From NCBI GenBank assembly GCA_014529385.2, contig CM043942.1, positions 27,827,469 through 27,891,468 on the forward strand: 64,000 nt of DNA, given 5' to 3'. Below the pieces are notes generated by a model. The model was not told the DNA's origin, made no database searches, and was given only the letters and a program-made list of their open reading frames with translations. The position numbers and the translations under genes are program-made. This document shows positions 33,978 through 46,124 of this stretch, piece by piece; position 1 is the first letter of the stretch, and every line of letters begins with the position of its first letter. This DNA is from Adiantum capillus-veneris (Eukaryota; Streptophyta; Polypodiopsida; Polypodiales; Pteridaceae).

Positions 33978-34665
33978 TGTTAGAAAATAAGACGTAGCTA
34001 AATAGATAACTGAGTAGATTACTTAATGGAGAGAGACAGATTTATATACACGAGATTATAGAGTAAGAGAGAGAGAGAGAGAGTACACACGATATACGTG
34101 GTTCACCCAATGTGGGCTACGTCCACGGGAAAGCAGCCACTCAATGGCTTTAGTACTTCAAAACAAGAAGTAGTTTACAAAGGGATTATACACTTAATGG
34201 AGCTGCCCTCTCTTATGAGAGACAGAAGGGCTGCCCTCTCTTATGAGAGACAGCCATGTGTAGCCTCCCTTGTGCGAATAAGTCCAAATCGGACCCTCCA
34301 ATCCGCCCATGTGTGGCCGCCCTTGAGAAGACAAGTCCGCTTTTGAATTCGGCCACCGGCCACCGGCCATTGACTTCCGACCACCGGCCATCGGCCATTG
34401 ACTACCGGCCACCGGCCAACCGACCGGTTGTTTTCCGACCACTTTCCGGCCGCCGTCCGGCCATAATATTCCGGCGAAAAAAAGTCTCGGGGGCCTCCGC
34501 CCCCAAGGCCTTTAAAGTTGCCCCTGATTCTTGTCCGTGAAAATTTTGGTTTCCGGTGAGTGATTTTCCTTCACGCACGATGGCTTCTCCTCATAATGGG
34601 GGCCTTACAAATGTGCGCTTTTACCACAGCAAATTACAAGGGTAAATCAGGCTCCATACTTAACA
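33978..34665 (-). repeat. 5' LTR of C (688 bp)
   Basis: Starts tgttagaaaataagacg and ends ccatacttaaca on the plus strand. It matches the left LTR apart from the short GA tract, one missing segment of about 100 bp and a few substitutions. Confidence 0.92.
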
Positions 34666-34859
34666 CTAGCCGGAGTCCTTCCGGACGACAAGGAATCACC
34701 TCGGAGTATGTGCCGTGCATGGGTTAAAACTCGTGCTAATGCTCGGCCGTGTAATGTGGCCCTATAGATGCATACTCGGTCAATGCATGGAAAATTTAAT
34801 GCTGTGCAAGAGGAAGGTATAAGCAATATGCTCATTGGCATTCGCCGTCGAGGTTATGT

Positions 34860-35544
34860 TTGTTGTTGATTTGGTTGGCGGAGTTTCTTTGCAAGTAAAA
34901 GTTGTAACTCTACCGCTCTTAGTTTGCCGCTATTGTCGATATGGCCATAGTTGTCTCCTTGGAGAGCATTTTCGTGGCAGAATTGGCTGTAGACCTTGTC
35001 TCTTTTGCTTTCCATTTGTAGCTTTGCTTTGCCGGTTTTTGTAGGTTTATTGCTACTTCCGTGGTTGTCAGTGTTTTGTTGTTGATTGGCACCCACATAA
35101 ATTGGTCGGCCGGTTTCTTATGTTGTGTTTGTCTGCCTTCTGATGTTGCTTGTACTGAAGGGAGTTCCCGTTGCTTCGGTTTCGGGATCCAAATGCAACT
35201 CGTACTTAAGTTGTTGCTGAGCATTTTCTTTGGGATCCATATCTGTCTTATTCCCTTGGTTTTTGGTTGAACGGTCTGCTTCGATTAACTTCTTCTGTTG
35301 TATTTTTGTTTGTCTGCCATGTCACTTCTATCCTTCCGCACCCATACTTGTTTTTCTCGTGTTGGTAACCTTGATCTTGGCATTGCGGTCTGTGTTGTTT
35401 TATGTTTGTAGCGAACCTGGTTGGCAGTTCCTTGTTTGTTCGCCTTGGGTATCATGTTGTTCTTTAGTGGCACCCTTTCTTTTGGCTCTTTATCCAGTGA
35501 TTGCATTGCTAGCAGCTGATTCTTCCGGGGTTGCAGAGCAAAAG
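34860..35544 (-). pseudogene. Element B: basic tail with WVPK-like repeats
   Basis: Lys/Gln-rich remnant in several frames after the second protease. Repeats QVWVRK (about 35315), QIWIPK (about 35235), CIWIPK (about 35190) and FMWVPI (about 35095) align in order with the W motifs of A (10800-11275). There are no enzyme motifs. The conserved order in two diverged copies supports a real C-terminal part of Pol. Confidence 0.6.
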
Positions 35545-35955
35545 CTACCACCTGTTGTTCTTGTGCTGAATTTTGACTGCATCTGCATTCCAATCTATCT
35601 GTACATTGTACTCTTTTTGCCAAAGTTGTCCCAACAACATGGGGTGTTGTGTACTTTCATCCTCAACCACATAAAAATTGTGTGGGTAAATATATTGATG
35701 TATTTGTACATGCAATATAATCCAGCCCAATGTTTTTAGCGAATGTGATGTACTACTCTCCAGCACTTGTGGAGTAGGATGTAGTTGTCCTGTGAACTTG
35801 AGCTGTTTGTATAAGCCGTAAGAGATTAGATTTGCTTGAGCTCCAGAATCAAGCAATGCCATCGATTCAACTTGATTGCTACCCACTTTGACTGCAATTA
35901 TTGGCTCTACTGTGTCTTCATCAAAATTCGTTAGTCGAGTAGCATTTATTCGCAA
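35545..35955 (-). pseudogene. Element B: second retropepsin-like domain after integrase
   Basis: 137 residues with MALLDSGAQANLISYGLYKQL and later HPMLLGQLWQKEYNVQIDW, the two retropepsin signatures at the expected distance. The element's normal protease is at 39480-39138, so this is a second domain. It abuts a truncated integrase: the core stops at QFLYENVFV near 35985 and the C-terminal half is deleted. Element A has the same domain at 10473-10799 after a more complete integrase. Confidence 0.75.
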
Positions 35956-37287
35956 CGGTGATCCACAAAGACATTCTCATACAAAAATTGTGCAGTGGTT
36001 CGTGCATCTGCTTTTTGTGTTGCCTTGGCTTCCGTCCATTTTGTGAGATAGTCCGTAGCCACAGTCCGTAGCCACAATGATATATTGGGTATGGGTGCGA
36101 TATGCAGGGGGTGAAATAGGCCCCACAGAATCAATGCCCCATTTTGCAAATTCCCTTGCTCCCATTATTGGCCGTAGTGGCATCTCATCTCTCTTTATCG
36201 GCACCTTGGTGCACTGACATGTGTCACAACGCTTTACAAACTCTTCAGCATCCATATGCAATGTAGGCCACCATATTCTTGTGGTTAAGACAATTTTTGC
36301 CATCTTATCGCCTGAAAAATGGCCTCCACTTATGCCTCCATGTGCGTGTTCTAGAATCAGCAGGTATTCACTTTCACTTGCACAGATTCTAAGTTGATTG
36401 TCCTTTCCTCGCTTATAGAGTTGGTTCCCAATAAAATTATAGTCGCGAGCCTCCATCTCTATAGCCCTTTTCCGTGCTTTTGTTATGTTTTCTGGAAACG
36501 TCCTTGTGGTTAAGAAATCAATGATATATTGACTCCATGCCGGTGCAATGTTTACCTGAAACAATGTCGCGTGATCCACTGGTCGTTTGGCACTACATAT
36601 AGTACAATTGTTAACATAAGCATGTGTGTCAGCATACATAGTCGGCCAATAAACCCCTAATTGCTTCAGTCTCTGGTGTGTTTTCATTGTTGAACAATGA
36701 AATGCACAATCCTGGACATGTGCTTCTTCAAGATAACACTTGAATTCCTCCGGATTTATACACAAGCGTAGAATTTGGTCCACTCCCAGATGATACAGCC
36801 ATCTTACAATCAACTGGAAGTTTTTTGTTTGTCGAATTGTTTGCTGTTTGGATTTTTCTTCCTTGTCGTCAAATCTACCTCTAAAGGAAAGAATGCTAAC
36901 AATTTCCTGAGACCATTTGGGTATCATTTCAATATTGATGAGATACGCATCAGGTATGTCATCATCAACTCCTTCAGGAGCTTCCCCGTTGTGCAGTCTT
37001 GAAAGATGATCCGCCCGTAGACGTGTTTTACCCTTTTTGACCACCACTGTGAAATCAAACTCTAGCAATATAATAAACCAGCGTACAATTCTCACAGTAT
37101 TGCATGGTTTATTTATCAGATACAAAAGAGCTTGGTGATCTGCGAAGAACACAAATTTGTTTGCGAGCAAATAATGCCGAAATTTCTTTACAGCATAAAC
37201 CATCCCTAACCCCTCTCTTTCAGTGGTTGTGTAGTTCTTCTCTTCGATATTTAACTGTCTGCTTGTATAACAAACTGGGAAATCCAT
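35956..37287 (-). pseudogene. Element B: RNase H remainder and integrase with two H2C2 modules
   Basis: The 436-residue segment opens in RNase H (YTSRQLNIEEKNYTTTEREG, FADHQALLYL). The first zinc module reads EEAHVQDCAFH to YADTHAYVNNCTIC. The second reads EHAHGGISGGHF to WWPTLHMDAEEFVKRCDTCQ, about 160 residues later, preceded by EARDYNFIGNQLYKRGKDNQ. The catalytic core begins with KWGIDSVGPI, where the first Asp is present, but the rest is deleted after ATQKADARTTAQFLYENVFV. Without the second Asp and the Glu it cannot integrate. The duplicated zinc module matches element A. Confidence 0.82.
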
Positions 37288-38255
37288 TGTTCCGTCCCCA
37301 GGTTGAGCCAGAATACTCCCAATTGCATATGCAGAAGCAACATGTGAACATGGAATATCTTTTCCTAATCCGGTGCTTTAAGTACAAGTGCTGATACAAG
37401 ATTTTCCTTCAGCTTTTGGAATGAAGTTTCACACTCCTCAGTCCAGTCGAAACTGACTGACAAACGATATAGAGGTTGTGCAATGACTGCATACATATAT
37501 ATGAATCTTTGATAATATCCGCAGTGTGCTATGAAGGATTGCACTTGTTTCGCATTAGCAGGCCTAGGTAGGTCTACTATGACTTTGATTTTGTCTAGGT
37601 CAGTGGTTATGCCATTTCTTGAGACAATATGTCCTAAGATGCGACCTTGCCTAACCATAAAAATGCACTTTTCCAGGTTAAGACAAATTCGATATATTCT
37701 GCACTTCTCAAATACCTTTTGTAAATGGTCAATATGTTCCTCTCATAGAAGAGAGTGTACACAAAGATCATCCATGTATATTTCTAAGAATATTCTCAGG
37801 TATTCTTTGAACGCGTGCGTCATTAACATTTGAAAGGTAGCTGGGGCATTAGTTAAGCCAAAAGGCATAACTCGATACGCATAAATTTGCCATTCTGTGG
37901 CAAACGCTGTTTTGTGTTGATCCTCTATTGCAATTGCCAGTTGGTTATACCCTAAAAATCCATCTAGAAAGGAATAAACCCGTTTCTCGGCCACCCTCTC
38001 AAGTACATGTTCTGTGATCGGCAAGGGATAATTATCCCTTATGGTGGATACATTTACCTTTTTGATGTTCACACACACTTGCAGCTTTCCGTTGTTTTTG
38101 GGGACTACCACAATGGGTGACACCCAATCTGTATGTTTGATTTCATAGATGAATTCAGCATCCATCAGCTTATCAATCTCCTCTTTGATTTGTTTAGCAA
38201 ATGTGTCATTATTTGTATAAGGACGTTGTTTGCTAGGTTTGGCATCTGATTTCAA
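37288..38255 (-). pseudogene. Element B: reverse transcriptase and start of RNase H
   Basis: RT blocks are [39 protein letters not shown] and the catalytic IYMDDLCVHSLL, followed by a stop near 37742. The thumb (RQGRILGHIVSRNGI) continues at 37658-37365. At 37350-37330 a one-base loss destroys the RNase H motif that reads HVHVDAS in element A, removing the first catalytic Asp. RT itself keeps YMDD. Confidence 0.85.
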
Positions 38256-39137
38256 AGGAATTGTATGCTGGCATATCTATGGATCGACTCCTTTGAGGTC
38301 TTTGTAGGACCATGCAAACACATCTTATACTTCTTGAGAAGTTGTGTTAGCCGTTCTTCTTCTTCAGCCTCCAAATCAGTTGCAATATAGACCGGCTGAG
38401 GCTTTTCTCCTGGTTCAGCGAGGTCTATCCGTTTTGCATTTTCCGGCCCATCGTAAGATTCCTGGTTTATTCTTTCCCTGACTGGTGGTGTCATTATGAT
38501 TTTTCTGTCCTGGATGGTGAATTTCTGATAGTGTGATGGTACATTCATGTTTCTTTTTTTGACTCCTCCTTACCATCACTTTCTCCCTCAGTAGTCCATA
38601 CCTCTCGTAAAGACCGTTTTAGTTCTTGGTATTTCTTTTTACGCTCCAATTTGGTCCACTCCGGGTCTTTTGTTGTTCCTTGTTTTGATTTTTGAGATTT
38701 GTTTGATTTTGTTTCTGTTTTAGCTTTTCGTACTTGTTTTTTTTCCCACTTGCGTTCCTTTCCTTCGCACTCTCGAGAATCTTCCTGATATTTGGTCTTT
38801 TACACAATCCTCTGCCTTGACAACCATTAGATAGTGAGTTTTATCTTTTATCCTGGGCATGAGGTTCTCTCTTATTTTGTTTTCTGATGTAATCTTTGTC
38901 CTCAATCTCTCTTTCTAAGACACATTCCTCTCTTTTTAAGCTCCCACAATGTGAAGCTCCGCACATCCATAGCTCTTTTTGTTGCCCTAACCATGCTGGG
39001 AGTTTGGACCCTGCTGGTGTAGCTGAATCAAACCCTTCTACTGGTGTCTGGTTCACATCTTTGTAACTATGGTCTTGTAGGTGTATCTTGGTTGTAGTCT
39101 CACCATGTCTGAGGTATATGTGGTCGTAACTTCAATC
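38256..39137 (-). pseudogene. Element B: protease-RT linker
   Basis: Several short open pieces in different frames, Lys/Glu/Gln-rich, without enzyme motifs. The piece at 38548-38252 (NVPSHYQKFTIQDRKII) aligns with A's linker. The counterpart of the phrase WMCGAS is at about 38965, also found in A at 6322. Conserved but of unknown role. Confidence 0.6.
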
Positions 39138-39480
39138 CTAGACCATCTTTAATTGTCGCATGAATGGTCTTCCCAAGATGATCTCGTAATTGTTCTTTTT
39201 GTCAAAATCGACTATTGCAAATGTATGCTCATACTCGATTCCGCACGAGGTGACAACTACTTTTTCTAAGAGTCCTAGAGGCTTTTCCATGAACCCGTCT
39301 GCCAATTGCAATTTCATTCTGGTAGCTCTCAAAGCCGGTTTTTCCCATTTTTTCCAGATTTCTTTGGTGGCAATAGAGACTCCTGCTGTCAAGAATAGCT
39401 TTGGAAACTACTCCTTGGAATTCTACTGATAGCGTGGTGTTTCCATCTTCTCCCTCGCAATATTCTCCAACCTTGTTTAA
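39138..39480 (-). pseudogene. Element B: first retropepsin domain
   Basis: Aligned with A at 5811-6389: EGEDGNTTLSVEF leads into AILDS, after which a small frameshift precedes GVSIATKEIWKKWEKPALRA. The later signature EIILGRPFMRQ is intact. The frameshift falls right at the active site, between DS and the expected Gly. Normally this enzyme processes Gag-Pol. Confidence 0.78.
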
Positions 39481-40473
39481 AGGTACTGGCCTTGTGTTTA
39501 GTTGAGGCCTGTCCAATTCTCTGATCCCTTCTTGAAGCTTCGAGGTGGGGTCTTTCACTCCAAATTTTTCTAAGCATTTGCCTACGGTGGTCCACATGTT
39601 TGGTCGTAGCCTTAGGAGTTTGGCTAATGTGATTGTGCATGCCACCGAAGTGGACAATAACTCAATTAACCCTTGTGAATCCATCACTCTGTTAGAAGAA
39701 AGTCTTTGAGATGGGAGTCTTTGAGATGGGATTGCTCTCACCTTAGACTTTGCTTCATACTCTTCTAGGTAAGAGGGTAAAGTTTTTAGTGAGTTTGGTT
39801 GGCTGTGCCCCGAACTAATTGATCCCTGGTCTCCCCCTTGTGAATGCATATCAAAGTTCATTTGTGATCTTGCCTCAAATTATTCAATAGGAGGTAAGAT
39901 CTCATTTTTCTCTTTTCTCGTGATGTTCATGTGGTGACTCACCCTGTTAGCTTCGTTGGTATCAGGGATTTGCTTCCACAGGTCATCTAGACTGTTACAA
40001 TCCTTACCCATTTCTACCAATGTTTTAGGTTGGAACCTGTCACTTGCCTCATCTATTGTATTTGGCACTATGATAGGCTCTCCCCTAGATTCACAGGAAT
40101 TCATGAGTCTTTCCTTCATTTCTACTTGTTTCTCTAAAGTTGGTTTGATAGGGGTTGGAGCTGGTACTTCATGCCAACTTGCGGGTTCACCAAGCGGGTT
40201 TTCTATCAAGGATTGAGTTGTTTCAATCATCTTTCTACACATTTCCAACCTCTGTTTTTCTATTTCATCATATGGATAAGTCATCCATCTTTGCTCTTGG
40301 GTTTGGTTGTTTTTGAGTCTGGCTTCGTAAGCTTTTAGAAGTGCATCCAACTACTCATTTACCTTTTCTACCAACACTGATCCTCCTGATCCTGCGCTTT
40401 TGGATTCTGATATTTCCTTGGGTGCTATGGTTGCCATAGTGTGTGAGCTTAGGGTAGCTAGATCCTCTAACCG
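39481..40473 (-). pseudogene. Element B: gag-protease linker
   Basis: Two open pieces (40350-39880 and 39861-39481) with Gln/Glu-rich text such as KPTLEKQVEMKERLMNSCE and no recognisable domain. They join Gag's zinc-finger end to the protease. Element A has lost this region. Function unknown. Confidence 0.55.
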
Positions 40474-43386
40474 CTATAATCTATCCTTTTTGTGTTTTAA
40501 CTCCTCGGATAGAGCCGTTTGCTCTTGTTCCCTCCTGGCTTTCATACGCGCCTTTCTAGCTTTCCAAGTGCTTCTCCGATTCTTCACTTCTGAACTTGGG
40601 GCATCGGTTTTTGGCTCTTCAATTATGGGTTCATTCGTCATTCTTTGAGCTTGGGCTCGTGTCACTGCCTGAATAGGTATTATTGTCTCGTTTTTTGACC
40701 CTCCACTAGAAGGCACTGCTTCCAGCATGTTCAAGGTAGTTTTTGCTCCTTTGCTCGGGTTCTGAGGGCAATCTGGAATTAAATAAGTAACTCCACACTC
40801 GGTGCAATATGCGTCGGCTCTAATGATTTCATCATGAGGACAGTCTCTTAGCCAATGGTCTCCACCACACTTGTAGCAGGGTCCCTTAGGCTGTTGAGGT
40901 GCTCCTTGAGCTCCTCTTTGTTGGTATGCATGTCTTTGCCGGCCCATGCCTCCGTTGGCTATGAACAACAATGTTCGTTCATCCAAGCTATATCTTCCTT
41001 CTCCTACTTCCTGTGCAGCTGTTGGTGGTCCTGCACTTCCTATCATGCTCCATGGTTCTGGCGTTGAGGGTTCTTCCGGTGGATGATAGACAGGATTTGT
41101 AGCATATCCATTGGGATCTTTGTAATATGCATGCATAGGCACCAAAGCCTTCTCGTCTGATTTGGTTACGGTTGGTGTGTATCTTATGCTGACTGGTCGT
41201 AATCCTGGTAGGTGTGGTTGTTTCCCCAACACTGGTTGTGGTCTTTCTACACCTACAGGTCCTGGTAGGTTGCCTGCTTGATACCTAAGCATCGGTGGAA
41301 GTTGAGGTGATGCTACCTGAGCTTGGGGAGCATAAGGTCTCTCTTTCACATATCCCTTGTTATAATAACATTCCTCCGTCCCATGGTTTGTCCATTTCTG
41401 TTCAATAGCACACCATTTTGGCTGTTTAGCATGAGGTTTGGCGTACAGGTTAATCTTTTTTAGCACTTCCTCTACAAGCTGCTCCTGGCTTACAGCTACT
41501 TCTCCTTTCGGTGCTGTCTTAGCAGACTTGCTTCCACTTTGTTGTGAGGATGAATCATCGCCGAGATCCTTGAATTCACCCTCTTTGTAGATCGCACAAT
41601 TGTCCACTAGGTAAAGAGCCTCCTTAGTTAACTCATTTAACGCCGTGCTCCTCTTCATATGTAAGTCCTTCTGGAGATCTGCATTCCTTAGTCCTTGAAT
41701 AAATATGAGCATAAGTCTGGACTGAGTTGGCAGTTCTTCCACAGGGTAAAACTTAACATATCTTTTTAGTCGTAGGGCTGCCTTTTGCACAGATTCCCCG
41801 TCTTTCTGTTTGAATTTATGGATTTGTGAGACTGTATTATGAGCTATCCCCATTTGTGAGATTTCCTCGATAAACTCGTCAAACACCTCCTCCATAGACT
41901 CAAAGTCTCTACGCTCTACAGAGTCAAACCAAGTAGCAGCATCATCCTCTAGGGTTAGTCCAAATCCTGCAAATTGGGTTAGGGAAGTCTAACACCTCTT
42001 TAGCTCTAATTACACGGACAAAGGCTGCTACATGATCTCTAGGGTCTCTGTTTCCCGTGTATTTCTTGTTTACCCATTTTTGCACTTGAGAAGGTCTAAT
42101 TCTACGATGGTCTACAAATCTCATCATTGGATCTCCACACCCCAATCTATATACTTCCTCTGGCCTTCTGTAGTAGGCGGGTTCCTCTCCCAGTGGTGCT
42201 CCTAAGCCATAATTTCTAACAGTTCTTGCAAGAGATGGTTCATCCCTTTGAACTCGTTCTATGGATGGTCTTCTAGGCTCTGTTGACCCTTGAGTTTTTG
42301 GCTTACTCTCACCTTGATACCTTGAATAGAGTGGTGGTTCTTGTAAATCCCTTAGCCCTCGTGCGGCTTGATAACCATCTGGTTTAGGTCTTGTTCCAAT
42401 GTTGCACTCTGTTGAAGCCATGCGTGCAATGATGGATGGGTTGCTGGTTGGTTTTGGTTGTTGAAGGTCTGCTGTCGGGTAGAATGTGAGGTCGCGTCAT
42501 AGTCTTCTGAAAATGGATTTGTCGACTTGCTAGGGGTGTAGGTTGCTCTTGGAATTTCTTCTGGGGCATATGTTGATGCTTCTGGAACTGTTGCCTTTTC
42601 TACCTCCTCTGGGAGAATACGTATGTATTCTCGCCTGTACCTATCAACGAAAACAATATCCTTCCCCATAGCAATTTCATAAGAGAATAAGTAAAGAACC
42701 TTGTCTTTGCTTAATTCGTTTGGGTAGGGTTCTTTGCAACCAAAGTAAGAGACTATTCCCTCGCTCTCATGCTTGTAAATTCCCACATTCTCATTATAGG
42801 TTGAGACCCTGGTTGTTTTCTTATCATACATAAAAAGCGCTCCAAGTCGATCAATGTTTGGAGTTGGTTCTTGAGTTTCTGAAACCATTTTCCCTTTTTC
42901 CACGTTATCTCCATATCTATTGTAATCCTCAGGGTCACTAACTATCAGATAGTGGCTCCCCTTTTCGTCTCGAAATCTATCTCCATCATCATAGACTCTA
43001 ATTATCTCCAGTCTCTGAGCCGGTCTTTCTTCAATACAAATACACTTGCGTCCTCGATAGTCAGAATAAACTAGGGCTCCCCTCGAGTTTGTTCCTTCTA
43101 AGAAGATTATAGTGAACTTGGAATCGTTTGAAGGATTTAGGGAGGTGCTTCCTCCTGGCATTGGTCCATCATAGGTGAAACCTCCTGGCTGTTTTCTACC
43201 CATCATGAAGAAGGACTTATCTGATGAGGTGTCAGTATCACTACCCTCCTCAATAATCGGAGCTAGTGGATCTAGCCTTGCCCGAGTTACACTCTCCTCG
43301 GTGGACACTAAGCTACCCTGATCTCCTACCACCCTTTGGTCTCTAAAAATGTATCTTCCTGATCTTAAAGTCATCAAACTTAGCAA
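40474..43386 (-). pseudogene. Element B Gag with long N-terminal extension
   Basis: Three pieces. 43386-42352 (344 residues) starts MLSLMTLRSGRYIFRDQR and has no known domain. After a frameshift near 42380, 42421-41942 carries the start of plant gypsy Gag (QKWVNKKYTGNRDPRDHVAA). After another frameshift, 41895-40474 holds the capsid-like helical part (KDGESVQKAALRLKRYVKFY) and zinc knuckles CYKCGGDHWLRDC and CTECGVTYLIPDC near 40850-40780. The first knuckle is CX2CX3HX4C, one residue shorter than usual, and the second lacks the His. Gag would form the particle and bind RNA. Confidence 0.78.
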
Positions 43387-45180
43387 TGCAACTTAACACA
43401 AATCCAACCACTCACCTGACAAAGGATCAGTCTCCGCACAACTTCTTGCTTTGCTGCTGAATATACCTGTACACAAGCGTTTAATTTTGGCAATCGAATC
43501 AAAGCATCTAACCGCTAGAGGTGATTCTAGTAATGATTGGTATAACTAGAGAGTTAACCTCAACCACTACTGTATTTATACACTTATGATGTTCTTGATT
43601 AGGTCTGCTAATCTGGAACTGTACTTTCCTCGGATGTTGGTCAATTTACCTGAAAAGTCTGAATTCCATCTTTGCTCCGTTAAAAGGTCAAACAAGGTCA
43701 AAATTCACTTCTGAAAGAAGTTCTGGAACTCTTAAGTCAAATGGAACATCACTGTATAACCTCAGTCAAATTTTCTCTTCACTAAGCTCCAGTAGACATC
43801 CTACGCGTAGGATGTCTCCTGCTCTATTTTGCCTGGATCTTTGCACTATGGATTTCCCTTGATGTGCTAAGTCTACAACTGTTTTTACTTTTTGATTTGG
43901 ACACCTATAAGCTGGTCAATGGATCAAAAATCTGCTCTAACAGCCTGATGTTGGTCTGACCAGTCAAATCAACTCCAATTTGGACCAAAATTGACTAGGA
44001 GGCTTGCCTCAGGCTATACAACACCCTGCTATGCCTATAGTCAGTTTTTGGCTTTTAATTCATGCATTAGATATTCTACGTGTAGCATGTCTCATTGATC
44101 AAAATAGCTTCAAATGAAAAGTGCAGACTCCTCTTGAGGTGCTGATCACTTTGGTATGCTCAAATATGGATTTGGAGTGCCAGATCACCCAAAACACATC
44201 CTACGCGTAGGATGTCTTTTTGGCCTGTTTGACCCTAGACTTGACCCACAGCTTCCCCTTGATGTTAGCAACCCAGTGGTATGCTTAGATTTTAGTTTGG
44301 ATTTCAAAAGACCCCAATTTTAGCTGTTCTAGCCTTTTTCAGTCAAAAATGCTAAAATCTACTTAGAACTCAATTTTCACACCTAATTGAGATGAAACCT
44401 CTCTCAATCACTCAATATATCATGCAGATCATGCTCATGCAGGCATCCTATGGTTTTGGTCTTAAAATAATGCCTTGGAACAATTTGCGTAGGATGTTTG
44501 GCTATTTCAGTCTATCTGGCCTTATCCTATCAATATATGGTCAAATTTCCACTTTCCAGGTAAAAATAGGGTAAAACCTACCTTCTGAACACACCGGTCA
44601 ACTCAAAATTTCAAAATTTCCAACAGATCAGCATGTAGACATCCTACACGTAGGATGTCTCCTGGCTTAAAATGTAAATTTTTCCTGACAAAAATGCTCC
44701 TGATGCTGTAGCTCTATCAGAAACACTCACAGCAACTTTTGAACTTCACTTCAGCTTTCAAACACTCTTTTGCATCTTTTACCACCTTGTGATTAACCTA
44801 ATAAGCAAGTACAACATGCATGAAGTGCTCTAGATCATAAATCATGATGTCCTACTTACCCTACTCCTACTCATCATGTGAAATGGTGATAATGGTGTTT
44901 TGGTTGCTTCTTGGCCTCTCCGGACTCTCAAGCTCTCCTTTCACTGCTTCTACCACTTCAACTCCCACTCTCTACACCACAACTCAACTCAAAACTAAAA
45001 ACTATCTAAGTCTACTTAAGGCGAAGGATCTAGGCCAACATACACAAGCTCCCTAGACTCCCTCTAAGACCTAGAGAGTCCTCCACCCTCTGATCCTATC
45101 TAAATGTAAAACGAGACTCTGACAAGACAAAGAATCCCTATCCTCAAGGACTAATCTCGGTCACCTACCTAGGGTTTTCG
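43387..45180 (-). other. Element B 5' UTR, noncoding, with palindromes
   Basis: About 1.8 kb between primer site and gag with no real ORF. It contains the second palindrome array (43794-44660). The remaining sequence has the same style as the ORF3 spacer (Leu/Phe-type codons, many stops). Confidence 0.65.
43794..44660. repeat. Palindrome array of element B in the 5' UTR
   Basis: Same half-site AGACATCCTACG as the ORF3 array. Perfect at 43794-43817; degenerate at 44069-44092; one terminal mismatch at 44194-44217; CACG centre at 44637-44660. Separated half-sites lie at about 44440 (catccta) and 44488 (gcgtaggatgt). A further half-site is in the LTR at about 45550. Spacing is less regular than in the ORF3 array. 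Confidence 0.85.
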
Positions 45181-45198
45181 TCCCCGGCAGTGGCGCCA
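45181..45198 (-). promoter_or_regulatory. Primer-binding site of B, tRNA-Asp type
   Basis: On the minus strand TGGCGCCACTGCCGGGGA starts one base inside the LTR end. This is close to the Asp-tRNA complement used by Athila-type plant elements (two bases differ in the middle). It supports the orientation and class of B. Confidence 0.8.
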
Positions 45199-45199
45199 A

Positions 45200-46124
45200 T
45201 GTTGGACGGATACGCCGTGACGGACGTCAGCACAACGAGAACTCACCTAACAAGATTTGTCAGCTAAGGACGAAGCTCGACCTGCAGGCGCGTGGAAGCA
45301 AGCATAGGGTGTCAATCTACACTCGACCGACTCTCAACTAATTCCTACAGAGGTCTCTACCCAATGTCTAAGCTACAGCCTTCAGAAGTGCATAATAGGA
45401 GATTTCCTGCAACGCTTTCTAGAGCCAAATACCCATCAAACGATCTCAAAACGCCACAGAACTTGAAGGAGACTCTACTAACACCAATAGGTCGCTCTCC
45501 CTAAGATCCATGAACCAAAATCTCAACCCAGAACACCCGGTGAAAAATCATGTAGGATGTTTGGCCGAAATTTGCAGGTCGTCGTTTTTGAAAACTAAAG
45601 TGCCTAAGGTGTAGCTCTACTCAATGCGAACGCGTGGATATGTTGAAATGCGAAAACGGATAACGTATGCTCACCGAATCACCAGATGAAGCTCGTAGGT
45701 CGAGCTCGCAAAACCGGACCGTACGCGCGCAATGTAGGTATTGGTGCATAGCTCTCGGTGGGGGCAACACGCTGCACTTCTCCGCACTCGATTCCGACCA
45801 CTGATGCGCGCGTAGCGTCAAGATGAAGCTCTCACTCTCTCTCGTACACAGTACGCTCACTCACAGACTTCAACTTTTTAAAATGACAAAAGGTTTTTCC
45901 TTAAGGTTAAAAAGTGGTATAAATACCTTACAATCTCAAACCCTAATGTTCCAATTTAACCATCTACTCGATCTAAATGTCAAAACTGGGATACAATCTG
46001 GAAACTTCGGTAAGCCCCAAATTTACAAAGGTGAAATGTCGGGTTTTTCTCAATAAATGAATAATTACAAAAATAATAATCCGTCGAGCAGTCATTTCCC
46101 ATAGAGTGTGTGCAGCTTCTAACA
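45200..46124 (-). repeat. 5' LTR of B (925 bp)
   Basis: Plus-strand reading runs from tgttggacggatacgcc to cttctaaca, with TG...CA ends. Outer and inner ends match the shorter partner at 22432-22765. It holds a palindrome half-site near 45550. Confidence 0.9.

Larger units (their letters stand above)
29111..34665 (-). mobile_element. Copia element C (Tnt1-94/Tork-like)
   Basis: Complete element on the minus strand, target duplication CTAGC at 29106-29110 and 34666-34670. LTRs with TG...CA ends at 29111-29963 and 33978-34665, tRNA-iMet-type primer site, polypurine tract, and gag-pol in one frame. It sits in the Pol-ORF3 spacer of B. The LTRs differ by only a few substitutions apart from microsatellite growth and one segment of about 100 bp present only in the left copy, so the insertion is relatively recent. 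Confidence 0.93.
22432..46124 (-). mobile_element. Giant Ty3/gypsy element B (nested in A ORF3)
   Basis: A complete LTR element on the minus strand with target duplication TCCAC at 22427-22431 and 46125-46129. Order in its orientation: LTR, Asp-tRNA primer site, 5' UTR with palindromes, gag, protease, RT, RNase H, integrase with two H2C2 modules, second protease, WVPK tail, internal polypurine tract, spacer with palindromes, ORF3, polypurine tract, LTR. Without nested C it is about 18.1 kb. The primer site and size fit the plant Athila/Tat group. All ORFs are interrupted. The two LTRs differ greatly in length, so the insertion is old or rearranged. Confidence 0.88.

Noticed and set aside
34835-35739. 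Plus-strand ORFs at 34835-35044 and 35230-35739
   Set aside because: They are shadows of the minus-strand Pol tail and second protease of B, which has homology to A.
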